The translations under genes and the position numbers were made by a program. Positions 45,206 through 53,919 of a stretch of 64,000 nt of DNA are shown piece by piece. Origin of the DNA: CAVVEQ01 sp963802095 (GTDB lineage Bacteria > Chloroflexota > Anaerolineae > Anaerolineales > Anaerolineaceae); the NCBI GenBank assembly GCA_963802095.1, contig CAWDHI010000003.1:1-64000 (forward strand). Reading direction: 5' to 3'. Positions within the stretch are counted from its first letter, which is position 1. Every line of letters begins with the position of its first letter. A model generated the notes under the pieces. That model searched no databases. It was not told the origin of the DNA and saw nothing but the letters and a program-made list of their open reading frames with translations.

Positions 45206-45856
45206 CTAGGTGATTTCCACTTTCTTAATATTCTTGATCCCTGTGATTTGCCCCACCATTTCGTCGGCCTGGTCCTCGTCGGTGCTGCGGACATTGAAGG
45301 TGATCTCAACCACATCCTCCACTACGTCCCGGGTGATCTGGGTGGAAGTAATCGTTCGAGGTGGGTCAGAAAGAACTTTTTTTAAATCCCGAAGCAATCC
45401 TTTTCTGTTATTGGCTACAACCACGACCACAAAATTGACAGACTGGTGGATGTATCGTTTTTCGAATTTTTCCACCCAATATAGCACGACAAGTAATATT
45501 AAAGTTGTCCCAGCGGCGACCCATAACATTCCCATCCCACAAGCCAACCCAATGATTCCCATTGTCCACAGAGAGGTGGCGGTTGTTAAGCCCTTGACGT
45601 TCGCGCCATAGCGGAATATTGCTCCAGCCCCCAGGAAACCTATCCCTGTGATCACCTGAGCTGCAAGCCGAGCCGGGTCATTATTCGGGTAGGCAATATT
45701 TATTGAGAGGATCATTGCGAGCGCGGAGCCGATACATAAGATAATGTGTGTACGCAACCCAGCTGGTTGACCGCGCCTTTCGCGCTCCCATCCAACCAAT
45801 CCTCCCAAGCTCATCGCGACCAAGATGCGCAACAAGATTTGTACTTCTGAGATCAT
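45206..45856 (-). CDS. MgtC/SapB-family membrane protein
   Basis: A protein of 216 residues with four to five N-terminal helices and a C-terminal ACT-like soluble domain (residues ~140-216). Family motifs: G-G-L-V-G-W-E-R-E-R-R-G-Q-P-A-G-L-R-T-H near residue 18 and G-I-G-F-L-G-A-G-A-I-F-R near 71, with the conserved cytoplasmic Arg. Related proteins act in magnesium limitation and in inhibition of the F-ATP synthase. Its role here is unknown. Divergent from a small membrane protein gene. Confidence 0.9.
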   Translation of the reverse strand: MISEVQILLRILVAMSLGGLVGWERERRGQPAGLRTHIILCIGSALAMILSINIAYPNNDPARLAAQVITGIGFLGAGAIFRYGANVKGLTTATSLWTMGIIGLACGMGMLWVAAGTTLILLVVLYWVEKFEKRYIHQSVNFVVVVVANNRKGLLRDLKKVLSDPPRTITSTQITRDVVEDVVEITFNVRSTDEDQADEMVGQITGIKNIKKVEIT

Positions 45857-45959
45857 AAGAAAAGTCCCTTGTTCAACACCAAGCTTATTATAATCATTGC
45901 AATAGCAATAACTTGGTATCCCGCGTGTCCATTTTTATTTATAAATTGCGAAGGGCATC

Positions 45960-46340
45960 ATGTTCCAGCTGACATTTGTTTTCTTCTTTGTCCTCGTTGG
46001 CGGGGTCATCGTCAGTGCTTTCGCTGGGAATATTGAAGCAATTAGGATCGTTGACCGCCAATTCGAAGATCCCAAGCTAAAGAGAAAACACAGGGATCCG
46101 TTCCTTATATCGGCAATCCGGAATATTCCAATCGTGATAGGCTTGATCACAGCCCTAGGGATATTCATACTTGGGGCAAGTCGTTTCAGCGATATTGATC
46201 TCGCCCAAATGGCAATTCTGGCAATATTTCCTCTTGCTGCAGCCGCAATCACTGCCTGGCTGAGCGCCAAAGCCATTCAGCGCTGGGCGCTTCCACCCTT
46301 ATATGCACATTACCGCAAGGATCCCCGGGAAATGAACTAA
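45960..46340 (+). CDS. small membrane protein, unknown function
   Basis: A protein of 126 residues with an N-terminal helix, a basic stretch (residues ~37-47, K-L-K-R-K-H-R), and two more helices near 55-75 and 85-105. No family is recognised. The start has only a weak ribosome site. Its stop codon overlaps by four bases the convergent HAD remnant. It could be an anti-sense-like product, but codon choice and topology look real. Confidence 0.6.
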   Translation: MFQLTFVFFFVLVGGVIVSAFAGNIEAIRIVDRQFEDPKLKRKHRDPFLISAIRNIPIVIGLITALGIFILGASRFSDIDLAQMAILAIFPLAAAAITAWLSAKAIQRWALPPLYAHYRKDPREMN

Positions 46341-47128
46341 GCCAACCCAGCCCTTTCAATCATCGGCTCCAGGAGGCCATGTTCATCCCAATCGACTACG
46401 TGATCCACCCAGCCCTGGAAATCAAGCGAAGCCCAGGAAGGGGTGAAGGTTCGATCCGCCAATCGCAGAAGTGGAAGGTCGTTGCCGCCATCTCCCGCTG
46501 CATATATGGTTGCCTACCCATGCCCCAAAGTTGGTAGAAGTTGTCCCGCCCCTTTTCCCTTGTTCACCCCCTGCGGGGTCATTTCAAAAAAGACCGGGGT
46601 GCTGTAAACCCGCTCCACCGGAAATGGGGCGGAGGCATCCTCCACTTCGCGCAGCTCCTCCGGCCGGCTGGAATAGAACAGGATCTTGCTGAACTGCTGC
46701 CCGCGCCCGGAACCCTCAAGCGGCGAACCGTCAAAATCCCACAGCTCCTCTGGGTTGGCTGCGTCGGTGTGCAGGGTGTGGATGCCGTTTTTCGACATAA
46801 GCAGCGCCGGGATCCGGGGGAAGCCCCGGGTGAAGGCGACCAGCTCACGGAGCAGGTCATCCTCGAAGGGAAAGAAGGATTGCTCCACTTCCCCGGGTAG
46901 GAAATTCATCGATCCGTTCTGGGTGATCATCGGCAGCGGGATGGACACATCCGCCCACAAGCCATTCTCCGCGAAGCTGCCTTTCGCGCTCTTGAGCGTG
47001 CGCCCGGTGGCTGGTATGAGCACCAGGTCGCGCCGCGAAAGCAGTATCTCCCTGTCGCGCGGGTGCATCCTTCGGTTCTCGTCCAGAAGCGTTCCATCAA
47101 GGTCGAAAATAAAAACTGGAGCCTGCAT
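46337..47128 (-). pseudogene. HAD-IIB-type phosphatase with an in-frame amber codon
   Basis: Sugar-phosphate or mannosyl-3-phosphoglycerate phosphatase-like protein. Reading leftward, the start gives F-I-F-D-L-D-G-T-L-L-D-E (nucleophile Asp near residue 9), I-P-A-T-G-R motif II and K-G-K-G-A-G-Q-L-L-P-T-L-G (motif III lysine). A TAG at 46514-46516 interrupts it, but the same frame goes on through A-A-G-D-G-G-N-D-L-P (motif IV), ending at TAG 46337-46339. The full frame is 263 codons, the expected family length, so this is one nonsense mutation or one base-call error. Without motif IV the 204-residue product should be inactive. Confidence 0.82.
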
Positions 47129-47162
47129 AACCGCTCCAGTTTATCATATCGCGTCGGAAAGG

Positions 47163-50100
47163 TTATTCCTGGTCGCGGCTGTTCACGATGGCATTGAAGA
47201 ACGCTTCCACCACGCCTGGGTCAAAGAGTTTTCCGGATTGCTCGCGGATATACCGCAACGCGGCATCCAGAGTCCAGGCTGGCCGGTAGGGACGGTCGGA
47301 GGTGAGCGCATCGAACACATCCACCACAGCGAAGATTCGCGCCGCCAGGGGGATCTCCTCACCCTTCAACTTGCGCGGGTAACCCTCCCCATTCCAGCGT
47401 TCGTGGTGGCAGAATGGAATATCCACCGCCTCCTCAAGATAATAGATGGGCTTAAGCAGTTCGTTCGCATAGAGCGGATGCTGGCGCATCACCACCCATT
47501 CATCCTCTGAGAGCGAGGATGGTTTCAAGAGGATGCTATCCGGGATGCCCATCTTGCCGATATCGTGCAGAAGTGCCCCGCGGCGAATATTCTGAAGCTT
47601 TTCTCCTCTCACCCCCAGCGCTTTGGCCAATTGAAGCGTCAGGTCCACCACCCGCAGGGAATGCCCGGCAGTCTCGCGTTCTCGCATCTCCAACGCGCGG
47701 GACCAACCCTCCAGGGTTGCGTTATAGGCTTCCGCCAGCTCCCGGTTGGCCTGCTGAAGCGCTTCATGCGCTTTTCGGCGCTCGGTGATATCAATCATAT
47801 TACCCCAAACCAGGATCAGTTTTCCGTTTTCAATCTCACCAAAGAGGCTGGTCTGATACCAGTGGGAGATGCCCTTCGGATCTATATCGTGGATTTCGAA
47901 ATTTGAAATCCTGCAGTCCTGTTTGAAGAACCAGTTCAACAGGTTCTTGTAACTTTCGAGGTCACTGGCCAGTTTTTTTATGCTTCTTCCGATGATCTTC
48001 TCGCGTTCGAGCACCCCCATCAAGGCAAATGTTTCATTACACTCAATACAAACCGCATTCAGGCTCTCCTCCACCTTCTCTACGTGGGGTAAACCAAGAT
48101 CGATGGGCTCCACGGGTTTGAAGCAGAACACGCCATCGTTGACATGCTCGATGTAGTACCGGTAACGTACTTCGCTCGTGCGAAGTGCTTCCTCGGTTCT
48201 TTTCAATTCGGTTATATCAAGCAGGAAACCGCGCAACCCCACCGCCCGTCCCTCCTCCAGGATCGCGCGTACATTCACGATCGCAAGGAAGGTCGAGCCG
48301 TCTTTGCGCCTAAGGTTGTATTCCGGAGAACCGATGTTTCTACCCCGCAGTACCTGGGCGAAGTGGTTCTTTGCCTTTTCCATAAGCGCAGGCTCAATCA
48401 ATTCCAGGGCGCTCAATCCTTCTTTTATGTCCCTGGCTTTGTAACCGAAGGACTGAAGCAGGTATTGGTTCGCAAAGGTGATGTTCCCCTTGCGGTCCAG
48501 CTCGAATTCGCTGAGCGGCATCGAGTTGACCAGCTCGCGGGATTTTTTCTCGCTATCACGCAAGGCCTGGTCTGCCTGCTTACGTTCGGTGATATCCGTG
48601 GCAACGGCGATCACAACAACCTGGCCAAAGAAGAGCCCCTTATAAAGACGCACATCCTTGGGAAATATTTCCCCGTTCTTTCTCCTGCCCCAGAACTCAA
48701 ACTGTTGCGATTTTCCCCGGAAGGCGCGCTGGACGGATTTACCCACTGCCTCAAGGTCATTCCTTCCCGGCGCGGTCACAAACAGCGGGTTCTGCCCGAT
48801 CAGTTCATCGCGGGTGTACCCATACATTTTCTCGGCGCCCCGGTTCACATCCAGGAAGGTGCCTTCCTTGCTCTGGATATAGATCGCTTCCGCGACAGAG
48901 TCGAAAATACCACGGTAGGAAGTCTCCGAGTCCCGGATGACCTCCTCGGCCAGTTTTCTGGTTTCCACCTCGCGCTGCAGGGCGAGATTGGTCTGGGCGT
49001 TATGCAGCAGCGCTGCCGCAAAACCGGCATACGTTTCCGCCAGGGCGAGCTCTTCATCCGTGTAATCCATATTATCGCGGATGAAAGACATTACCCCCAG
49101 AACCGTATCCTCAAAGATCAGGGGCGCGGCGATCAACCGTTGGGAACTGAAATCCGGGGTGCCGGGTATGGTGGTCTTGTGGGAGTCCCCGGTGATATCG
49201 TTGTACAGAATGCAGCATTTCATCTCAATCGCGCGCCCGGCAAGGCTTTTATTGACCTTGAGCGGGGTGGCCATAAAATATTTGGAGAATTCAGGATTAC
49301 TGGAAACCACCGGGGTGAGGATTTCGCCATCCTCCTCCAGGAGGTAAACGTTGCAGAGCGCAGAATTTAGAACCTGGTCGGCTCCGCTTGTGATCCGCTC
49401 CAGCACTTCACTCACATTCTGGCTGGCGGTCAGCGCCCGCACCGCTTCAAGGAGATGCCCCTGGTTGCGGCTCTTCCAGGCAAGGGCTTCCTCTGCTTTT
49501 TTTCGCTCCGAGATATCCACGATCAAACCGCGAACCCCCACCGGACGTTTACCCAACATGATCGGCGCGGCGTGGACGGTCACCGGATAGGTGGAACCAT
49601 CCTTGCGCACCAGGGTGTAATCCACTGGAGGAAGTTTTTTAAGCGCCAGTAATCCCTGGATGTTTTCAATCAATTTCGTCCGGTCCTGCGGGATGACCAT
49701 ATCAGCCGCAAAGACACCGTTGCGGTAGTCCTCTTCGGTGTATCCCGAATTTATGTAGGCGTATTTATTGACAAACGTCACCCGGCCTGTCGGATCAATT
49801 TCAAAGATGATCGAGGGAAGAAAATTCGTTAGGTCGCTGTATTTCTTTTCACTCTCGCGAAGCGCTTCCTCGGATTTTCGACGCTCAGATGCTTCCAGCG
49901 AAAGGGTGATGATATCGGCAAGCGAGGTGGCAAAATCCTGATCCTCCAGGGTCCACTTCCGGAATGCTTCCTGCTGTTCAAGGCAGAAGATGCCCATTAA
50001 TCTTCCTCGCACAGATATGGCAACATCCAGGTTCGACTTGATCCGGTTGGGCAGGAAATACGATTTGGTAAATTCCCAGGTTCTCTCATCCCCGCAGGAA

Positions 50101-51053
50101 TCCTCCACGGAGATCACCCTGGTATCCTCCAACGTTTTCATATATTTTGGGTAGTTTTCGGCGAGAAAGCTGAGCGCGTATTCATGCCGTTTCGTGCGTT
50201 TGGTGAACAAGTCCTTGCACTTCATTTCTGATAGAGCGGGGTTGAAGAGCCAAAGACTGGCGCGGTCCGCATTCAGGGTGTGTGCTGCAGCTTCGGTGAC
50301 TGCCCGCACCAATTTATCCAGGTCGGAAACATCCAGCTTGTTCAGCTCCAGCAGGATATTCTGGTTTCGGATGATCATTTCCGCCCTGCGCTTGAGCTCG
50401 CCCTCGGCAGCCTCACGTTCCGCAATTTCCTTGTTCAGATCGCGGTTGGTTTGGGCAGTGTGCAGAGCAGAAGACGCAAAAGCAGCGTATGCTTCGGCAA
50501 GCTTGCGGTCCTCTTCGGAGAAATACTCTCCCATGCGGGTGATGCACATCGCGCCCATAACCTCCCCCTCAAAGATCAGGGGGGCGGCGATCAAACGTTC
50601 ATCAACATCCTGGGGGGTGCCGGGGATGTGAAAACCGCTGGATTCACCAACCGCGTTATTGAATAGTAGCACCCGCTCTTCCCGGATCGCCCTGCCGGTC
50701 AGACTGGAATCCAGGTTTAGGGGAGTTGCTAAAATTTCATTCGTGTAATCTGTTTCAACCGAAATCTCAGGGGTAAGGGTTTTTCCGTCTTTGGATAACA
50801 GGTAAATATCGCAGTTCGCCGCCCCGGTCACCTGCATGGCTCCGGTGCCAATATTCGTCAACACATCATGCACATCCAGGCTGGAGGTGATGGATCGGGC
50901 AGCTATCAAAAGCTGCTGCAGGTGCCAGTTTTTCAGCTCCAAAGCTTGCTCGAGCTTCGTGAACTCTGAGCCCGGGTTTTGCGCGGTGACTCCCACCGCT
51001 TTGTTTGACGACTTCCCCCTGGTTTCCTTGCTTTTTTGGGAAGTTGCGCTCAT
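47163..51053 (-). CDS. multi-sensor (GAF/PAS) HD-GYP phosphodiesterase
   Basis: A soluble signalling protein of 1296 residues. Approximate domain order: GAF (65-215), GAF (255-405), PAS (410-525), GAF (545-700), PAS (715-835), PAS (840-955), PAS (965-1090), HD-GYP (1105-1290). The C-terminal domain has H-S-L-R-V-V, L-L-H-D-I-G-K-M-G-I-P, H-H-E-R-W-N-G-E-G-Y-P and D-V-F-D-A-L-T-S-D-R-P-Y-R-P, the metal site of cyclic-di-GMP phosphodiesterases. The start at 51053 (M-S-A-T-S-Q) has GAGG seven bases upstream. No membrane segment, so it senses cytoplasmic signals. GAF1 and GAF3 are similar (N-C-D/L-C-N-x-Y-L-L) and probably arose by duplication. Confidence 0.92.
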   Translation of the reverse strand: MSATSQKSKETRGKSSNKAVGVTAQNPGSEFTKLEQALELKNWHLQQLLIAARSITSSLDVHDVLTNIGTGAMQVTGAANCDIYLLSKDGKTLTPEISVETDYTNEILATPLNLDSSLTGRAIREERVLLFNNAVGESSGFHIPGTPQDVDERLIAAPLIFEGEVMGAMCITRMGEYFSEEDRKLAEAYAAFASSALHTAQTNRDLNKEIAEREAAEGELKRRAEMIIRNQNILLELNKLDVSDLDKLVRAVTEAAAHTLNADRASLWLFNPALSEMKCKDLFTKRTKRHEYALSFLAENYPKYMKTLEDTRVISVEDSCGDERTWEFTKSYFLPNRIKSNLDVAISVRGRLMGIFCLEQQEAFRKWTLEDQDFATSLADIITLSLEASERRKSEEALRESEKKYSDLTNFLPSIIFEIDPTGRVTFVNKYAYINSGYTEEDYRNGVFAADMVIPQDRTKLIENIQGLLALKKLPPVDYTLVRKDGSTYPVTVHAAPIMLGKRPVGVRGLIVDISERKKAEEALAWKSRNQGHLLEAVRALTASQNVSEVLERITSGADQVLNSALCNVYLLEEDGEILTPVVSSNPEFSKYFMATPLKVNKSLAGRAIEMKCCILYNDITGDSHKTTIPGTPDFSSQRLIAAPLIFEDTVLGVMSFIRDNMDYTDEELALAETYAGFAAALLHNAQTNLALQREVETRKLAEEVIRDSETSYRGIFDSVAEAIYIQSKEGTFLDVNRGAEKMYGYTRDELIGQNPLFVTAPGRNDLEAVGKSVQRAFRGKSQQFEFWGRRKNGEIFPKDVRLYKGLFFGQVVVIAVATDITERKQADQALRDSEKKSRELVNSMPLSEFELDRKGNITFANQYLLQSFGYKARDIKEGLSALELIEPALMEKAKNHFAQVLRGRNIGSPEYNLRRKDGSTFLAIVNVRAILEEGRAVGLRGFLLDITELKRTEEALRTSEVRYRYYIEHVNDGVFCFKPVEPIDLGLPHVEKVEESLNAVCIECNETFALMGVLEREKIIGRSIKKLASDLESYKNLLNWFFKQDCRISNFEIHDIDPKGISHWYQTSLFGEIENGKLILVWGNMIDITERRKAHEALQQANRELAEAYNATLEGWSRALEMRERETAGHSLRVVDLTLQLAKALGVRGEKLQNIRRGALLHDIGKMGIPDSILLKPSSLSEDEWVVMRQHPLYANELLKPIYYLEEAVDIPFCHHERWNGEGYPRKLKGEEIPLAARIFAVVDVFDALTSDRPYRPAWTLDAALRYIREQSGKLFDPGVVEAFFNAIVNSRDQE

Positions 51054-51215
51054 ATTAACCTCAAAGAATCCCAAAACCTGTCATCGGTTCCGGTCTATAC
51101 ATCCTACCAATTATTCATTTCATGTCAAGAGAAACGGAATGATTAACCTTACAAATATGCAAGGTTTGTCATCTTCTCTTCCCCATGCCCTAACTAATTA
51201 TCAATAACTCCGCGC

Positions 51216-52025
51216 TTAATCCGGGTCATACCTGGAATCGTCAAGCATGCTCTTGAATTTATCCTCTGGATTCTGAGGGTTTGTCGAATAGCCTTGTGTG
51301 GCGTTCCGAAGCTCGGCCTCTTCTGCTGTACGCAGATCTCCCTCCGGCAATCGTTTGGTGCTTCCCCACTTCCCGCAATAATCGCAGCGGTCGTACTTGG
51401 CGCTCACCAGGTTCAACCCCCACCAGTGGAAAGCAAACGGGCGCTTGCAACGGCCGCAGACTCCACCCCCCTGGAGGCTGTAATGCCGCTCCGCACCCAG
51501 GGGCAGATCTTTGACCGTTTTACCGGTGGTCAGGTAGGTGAACAGGAACCCGATGCCAACGATCGCCACAAGGATCAACCCGATGGCAACGACGATCTTC
51601 ATGACCCCAGCCCACTGCTGGCTGGCGGAGACAAAATCGAATGTGGCACCCTGCGCAACCTGCACTTTCCCGTCAAACGTTATGACCTCTGCGATCAGGG
51701 TGTGGGTACCTTCCGGGTAATCCTGGGTGTGGATGTCCATTTGGAAGGCAGGTTCGGTCACGGTGCCGATCGGTTGACCGTCGAGCAGGAACACCGCCTG
51801 CTGTATATTGCCTTCATCGCCAATCACCGAGAGGCGAAAACTTCCGCGAATCTCACCACCAGCACTGTAACCGAACGTCTTGCGAACACTGAGTGAGTAA
51901 TCGGAGGCAGCCTCGGGCGTGGAAGTTTGCGCGATTGCAGGGTGAAGGTTAACCTGGCAGGCCAATCCGACGAGGAAAAACAGGAGGAACGTTGCCAGAA
52001 ATGGCTTGTGTAGATTTGTTTTCAT
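51216..52025 (-). CDS. exported membrane-anchored protein with zinc-ribbon-like tail, unknown function
   Basis: A protein of 269 residues. An N-terminal signal-like segment with Cys (F-F-L-V-G-L-A-C, possible lipobox) is followed by an Ig-like beta-rich domain (residues ~45-135), one membrane helix (~143-165), then a cytoplasmic segment with two Cys pairs, C-G-R-C near residue 195 and C-D-Y-C near 219, that look like a zinc ribbon. Such a split topology is unusual. It begins just after the ABC-2 permease gene with 13 bp between, so it may be the third gene of that exporter operon. Confidence 0.75.
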   Translation of the reverse strand: MKTNLHKPFLATFLLFFLVGLACQVNLHPAIAQTSTPEAASDYSLSVRKTFGYSAGGEIRGSFRLSVIGDEGNIQQAVFLLDGQPIGTVTEPAFQMDIHTQDYPEGTHTLIAEVITFDGKVQVAQGATFDFVSASQQWAGVMKIVVAIGLILVAIVGIGFLFTYLTTGKTVKDLPLGAERHYSLQGGGVCGRCKRPFAFHWWGLNLVSAKYDRCDYCGKWGSTKRLPEGDLRTAEEAELRNATQGYSTNPQNPEDKFKSMLDDSRYDPD

Positions 52026-52038
52026 AAATTGCTCCGCA

Positions 52039-52826
52039 TCAGTTCCAACGGGTCAGGATCGCTTCGCGCTGGAACAGGCGTGCGCCCACGTAGACGAGGA
52101 ACACATCCAAAACAAGGAGGGCGGAAAAACTGGCAAGCATGATGGTCACATTCAAGATGATGAACCCGCCCAGCACCGCGAAAAGCAGCATCAGGATCGG
52201 CAGGATGACCACCGCTGCAGTCTGTTCCGCAGCCCTTGGGTCGCGGGCACGGGAGGAGACCAGAACGGCGATATTGACCGCGAAAACCGCCATCAACGGT
52301 CCGCCGATGAAAATGGCCACCAGCCAGGTGGGTCCCAATGCATAGGAAATGACATCCGGGCTGACACCGATGATGGGCAGCGCGATGGCAAAAATGAGAA
52401 AGCAGGCCCAGGTTGCCAAAACCGCCGGGATGACCGCCGCCAGGCTCTTGCCTGCCAGCAGCTCCTCGGTGGAGATGGGGGTGGCCAGCAGCGGTTCCAG
52501 GCTGCGGGTGGCCTTCTCGCCCACGATGCTGTAGGCAGCGATGGTGATCGGGATCATCAGCGGCATGATCATATAAAGCAGCAGGAATTCGTTCAGGATG
52601 TAGGTCTGCATGCAGTCCGCCATGCTGATCTCGCCACAAGCTGCGGCGAAAGAGGGCGGCATATCCGCGGTGCTGCCCAGGTCCCCGCTGTTTGTAGTGA
52701 AATACAGAAACGCAATGGGCAGCGCGGTGAAGATCAGCGGCAGCAGGCCGATGGTCAGCAGCACCATGCGGTTCTTAAAACCTCCGCCCATTCCTTATCG
52801 ATGATCGTCCTGATCGAACTAGCCAT
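52039..52826 (-). CDS. ABC-2 type exporter permease (frameshifted near its start)
   Basis: Membrane subunit of an ABC exporter. ATG 52826 overlaps the ATPase stop and reads M-A-S-S-I-R-T-I-I-D-K-E-W-A-E-V, the usual permease start. In the run AAAA at 52777-52780 (TTTT on the coding strand) one base is missing. The other frame then continues with K-N-R-M-V-L-L-T-I-G-L-L-P-L and five more helices to 52039. Corrected, the protein is ~262 residues. Typical features are an E-x-A-T-R-S-L-E-P-L-L-A-T-P-I coupling loop. Read errors in homopolymers commonly give this pattern. Confidence 0.88.
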
Positions 52827-53772
52827 TCTTCCCTCCCGGGGTCTCATCCCCGTTATGAATCAATTGCAGGTAAATATCCTCCAGCGAATGGCGCATTTCG
52901 CCCACGAACTGAATCTGGGCCCCAGCCTCCACCAGGCTGCGGATGATGAGCGGGTTCTGCCCCTCGGGGTCATCCAGGCGCACCACCAGCTTGTTCTCCA
53001 CCACTTGCACCTCGCGGGTGAAACCCAGCGCTTGCACCTTCTCCGCCCAGGTGGGCAACACCTCCTTCAGATGAAAGACCGAAGTCCTTCCGTATAACCG
53101 CTTGCGAAGGTTCTCGGGGGAATCCTCGGTAATGAGCGAGGTCTTGAAGATGGCGATCCGCTGGCAAAGCCGGTCGGCTTCATCCAGGTTGTGGGTGCAG
53201 ATAAAGATCGTGCGCCCCTCCAGCTTGAGCTCTTCGATAAAATCGCGCACCAACTTGGCTGCTTCCGGGTCCAGCCCCGAGGTGGGCTCATCCAGGAAGA
53301 GCAGTTTGGGTTCGTGCAACAGCGCGCGGGCGATGGCCAGCTTTTGGCGCATGCCCTTGGAAAAGCTGCCCACCTCGTCCAGGCGGCGCTCCCAAAGCCC
53401 CAGCATGCGCAGGTATTTTTCCACCTGCCCGGCAGGATCAGAAACCTGGTTCAGCTTGGCGTAGAACATCAGGTTGTATTCCGCCGAGAGTCGATCATAC
53501 ATCCCCGGTGTCTCGGTCAGAATACCCACCCGGCGCCTGATCTCCTGGTCGGTTTTTCCCACCTCGTAGCCGCACACCCAGGCCTTCCCCTCCGAAGGCC
53601 CAATCAGGGTGGTAAGCATTCGCACGGTGGTGGTCTTCCCGGCACCATTGGGTCCAAGGAAGCCGAACACCTCCCCCTCCGCCACCTCGATATTAAGGTC
53701 TTTCACCGCCACCACAGGTGGTGATTTCTTTCTCCCGGCAAAGGTTTTTCCGAGATGCTCTGTTCTGATCAT
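52819..53772 (-). CDS. ABC transporter ATP-binding protein, ABC-2 exporter type
   Basis: Cytoplasmic ATPase of 317 residues that energises the adjacent permease. Walker A G-P-N-G-A-G-K-T-T near residue 40, signature F-S-K-G-M-R-Q-K near 138, Walker B L-L-F-L-D-E-P-T-S-G-L-D-P near 158, and switch H near 193 (C-T-H-N-L-D-E). The C-terminal extension of ~95 residues is typical of NatA/CcmA-like exporters. Substrate unknown. The gene has a strong promoter region upstream with tandem repeats and is followed by the permease with a coding overlap. Confidence 0.95.
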   Translation of the reverse strand: MIRTEHLGKTFAGRKKSPPVVAVKDLNIEVAEGEVFGFLGPNGAGKTTTVRMLTTLIGPSEGKAWVCGYEVGKTDQEIRRRVGILTETPGMYDRLSAEYNLMFYAKLNQVSDPAGQVEKYLRMLGLWERRLDEVGSFSKGMRQKLAIARALLHEPKLLFLDEPTSGLDPEAAKLVRDFIEELKLEGRTIFICTHNLDEADRLCQRIAIFKTSLITEDSPENLRKRLYGRTSVFHLKEVLPTWAEKVQALGFTREVQVVENKLVVRLDDPEGQNPLIIRSLVEAGAQIQFVGEMRHSLEDIYLQLIHNGDETPGGKNG

Positions 53773-53796
53773 TCTTCCTCCATGCGTGCAATCTTT

Positions 53797-53848
53797 ATTG
53801 TATCATTGTATTATTGTATTATTGTATACAATCTTCTGAATTTGTCAA
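53797..53848 (-). promoter_or_regulatory. promoter of the ABC-2 operon embedded in 8-base tandem repeats
   Basis: On the minus strand, TTGACA (53843-53848) and TACAAT (53821-53826) are 16 bases apart. The -10 lies within ATTGTATACAAT (53821-53832), a 12-base perfect palindrome, and continues into four tandem units of ATTGTATT-type sequence (53797-53828; one unit ends TATC, one TATA). Tandem units of fixed length at a promoter could vary by slippage, and the palindrome could bind a GntR/YtrA-type repressor; both are inference. Confidence 0.65.
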
Positions 53849-53919
53849 GGGAAAACCAATGAAAAGCACCCAGGTAGGGAAAACCATAATAAAATACGAG
53901 GAATAATGAGAAAGGTTCC

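Noticed and set aside
46337..47128. Pyrrolysine recoding of the TAG in the HAD gene
   Set aside because: The position is not conserved as catalytic, no pylTS is visible in the window, and the nearby broken genes use other stops.
48144..49370. 408-codon plus-strand frame opposite the HD-GYP sensor
   Set aside because: Antisense to PAS/GAF domains with good motifs; composition of the frame is that of a shadow.
53797..53832. Tandem repeats seen as a possible CRISPR or integration array
   Set aside because: Unit is only 8 bases with no spacers and lies over a promoter; no cas genes nearby.
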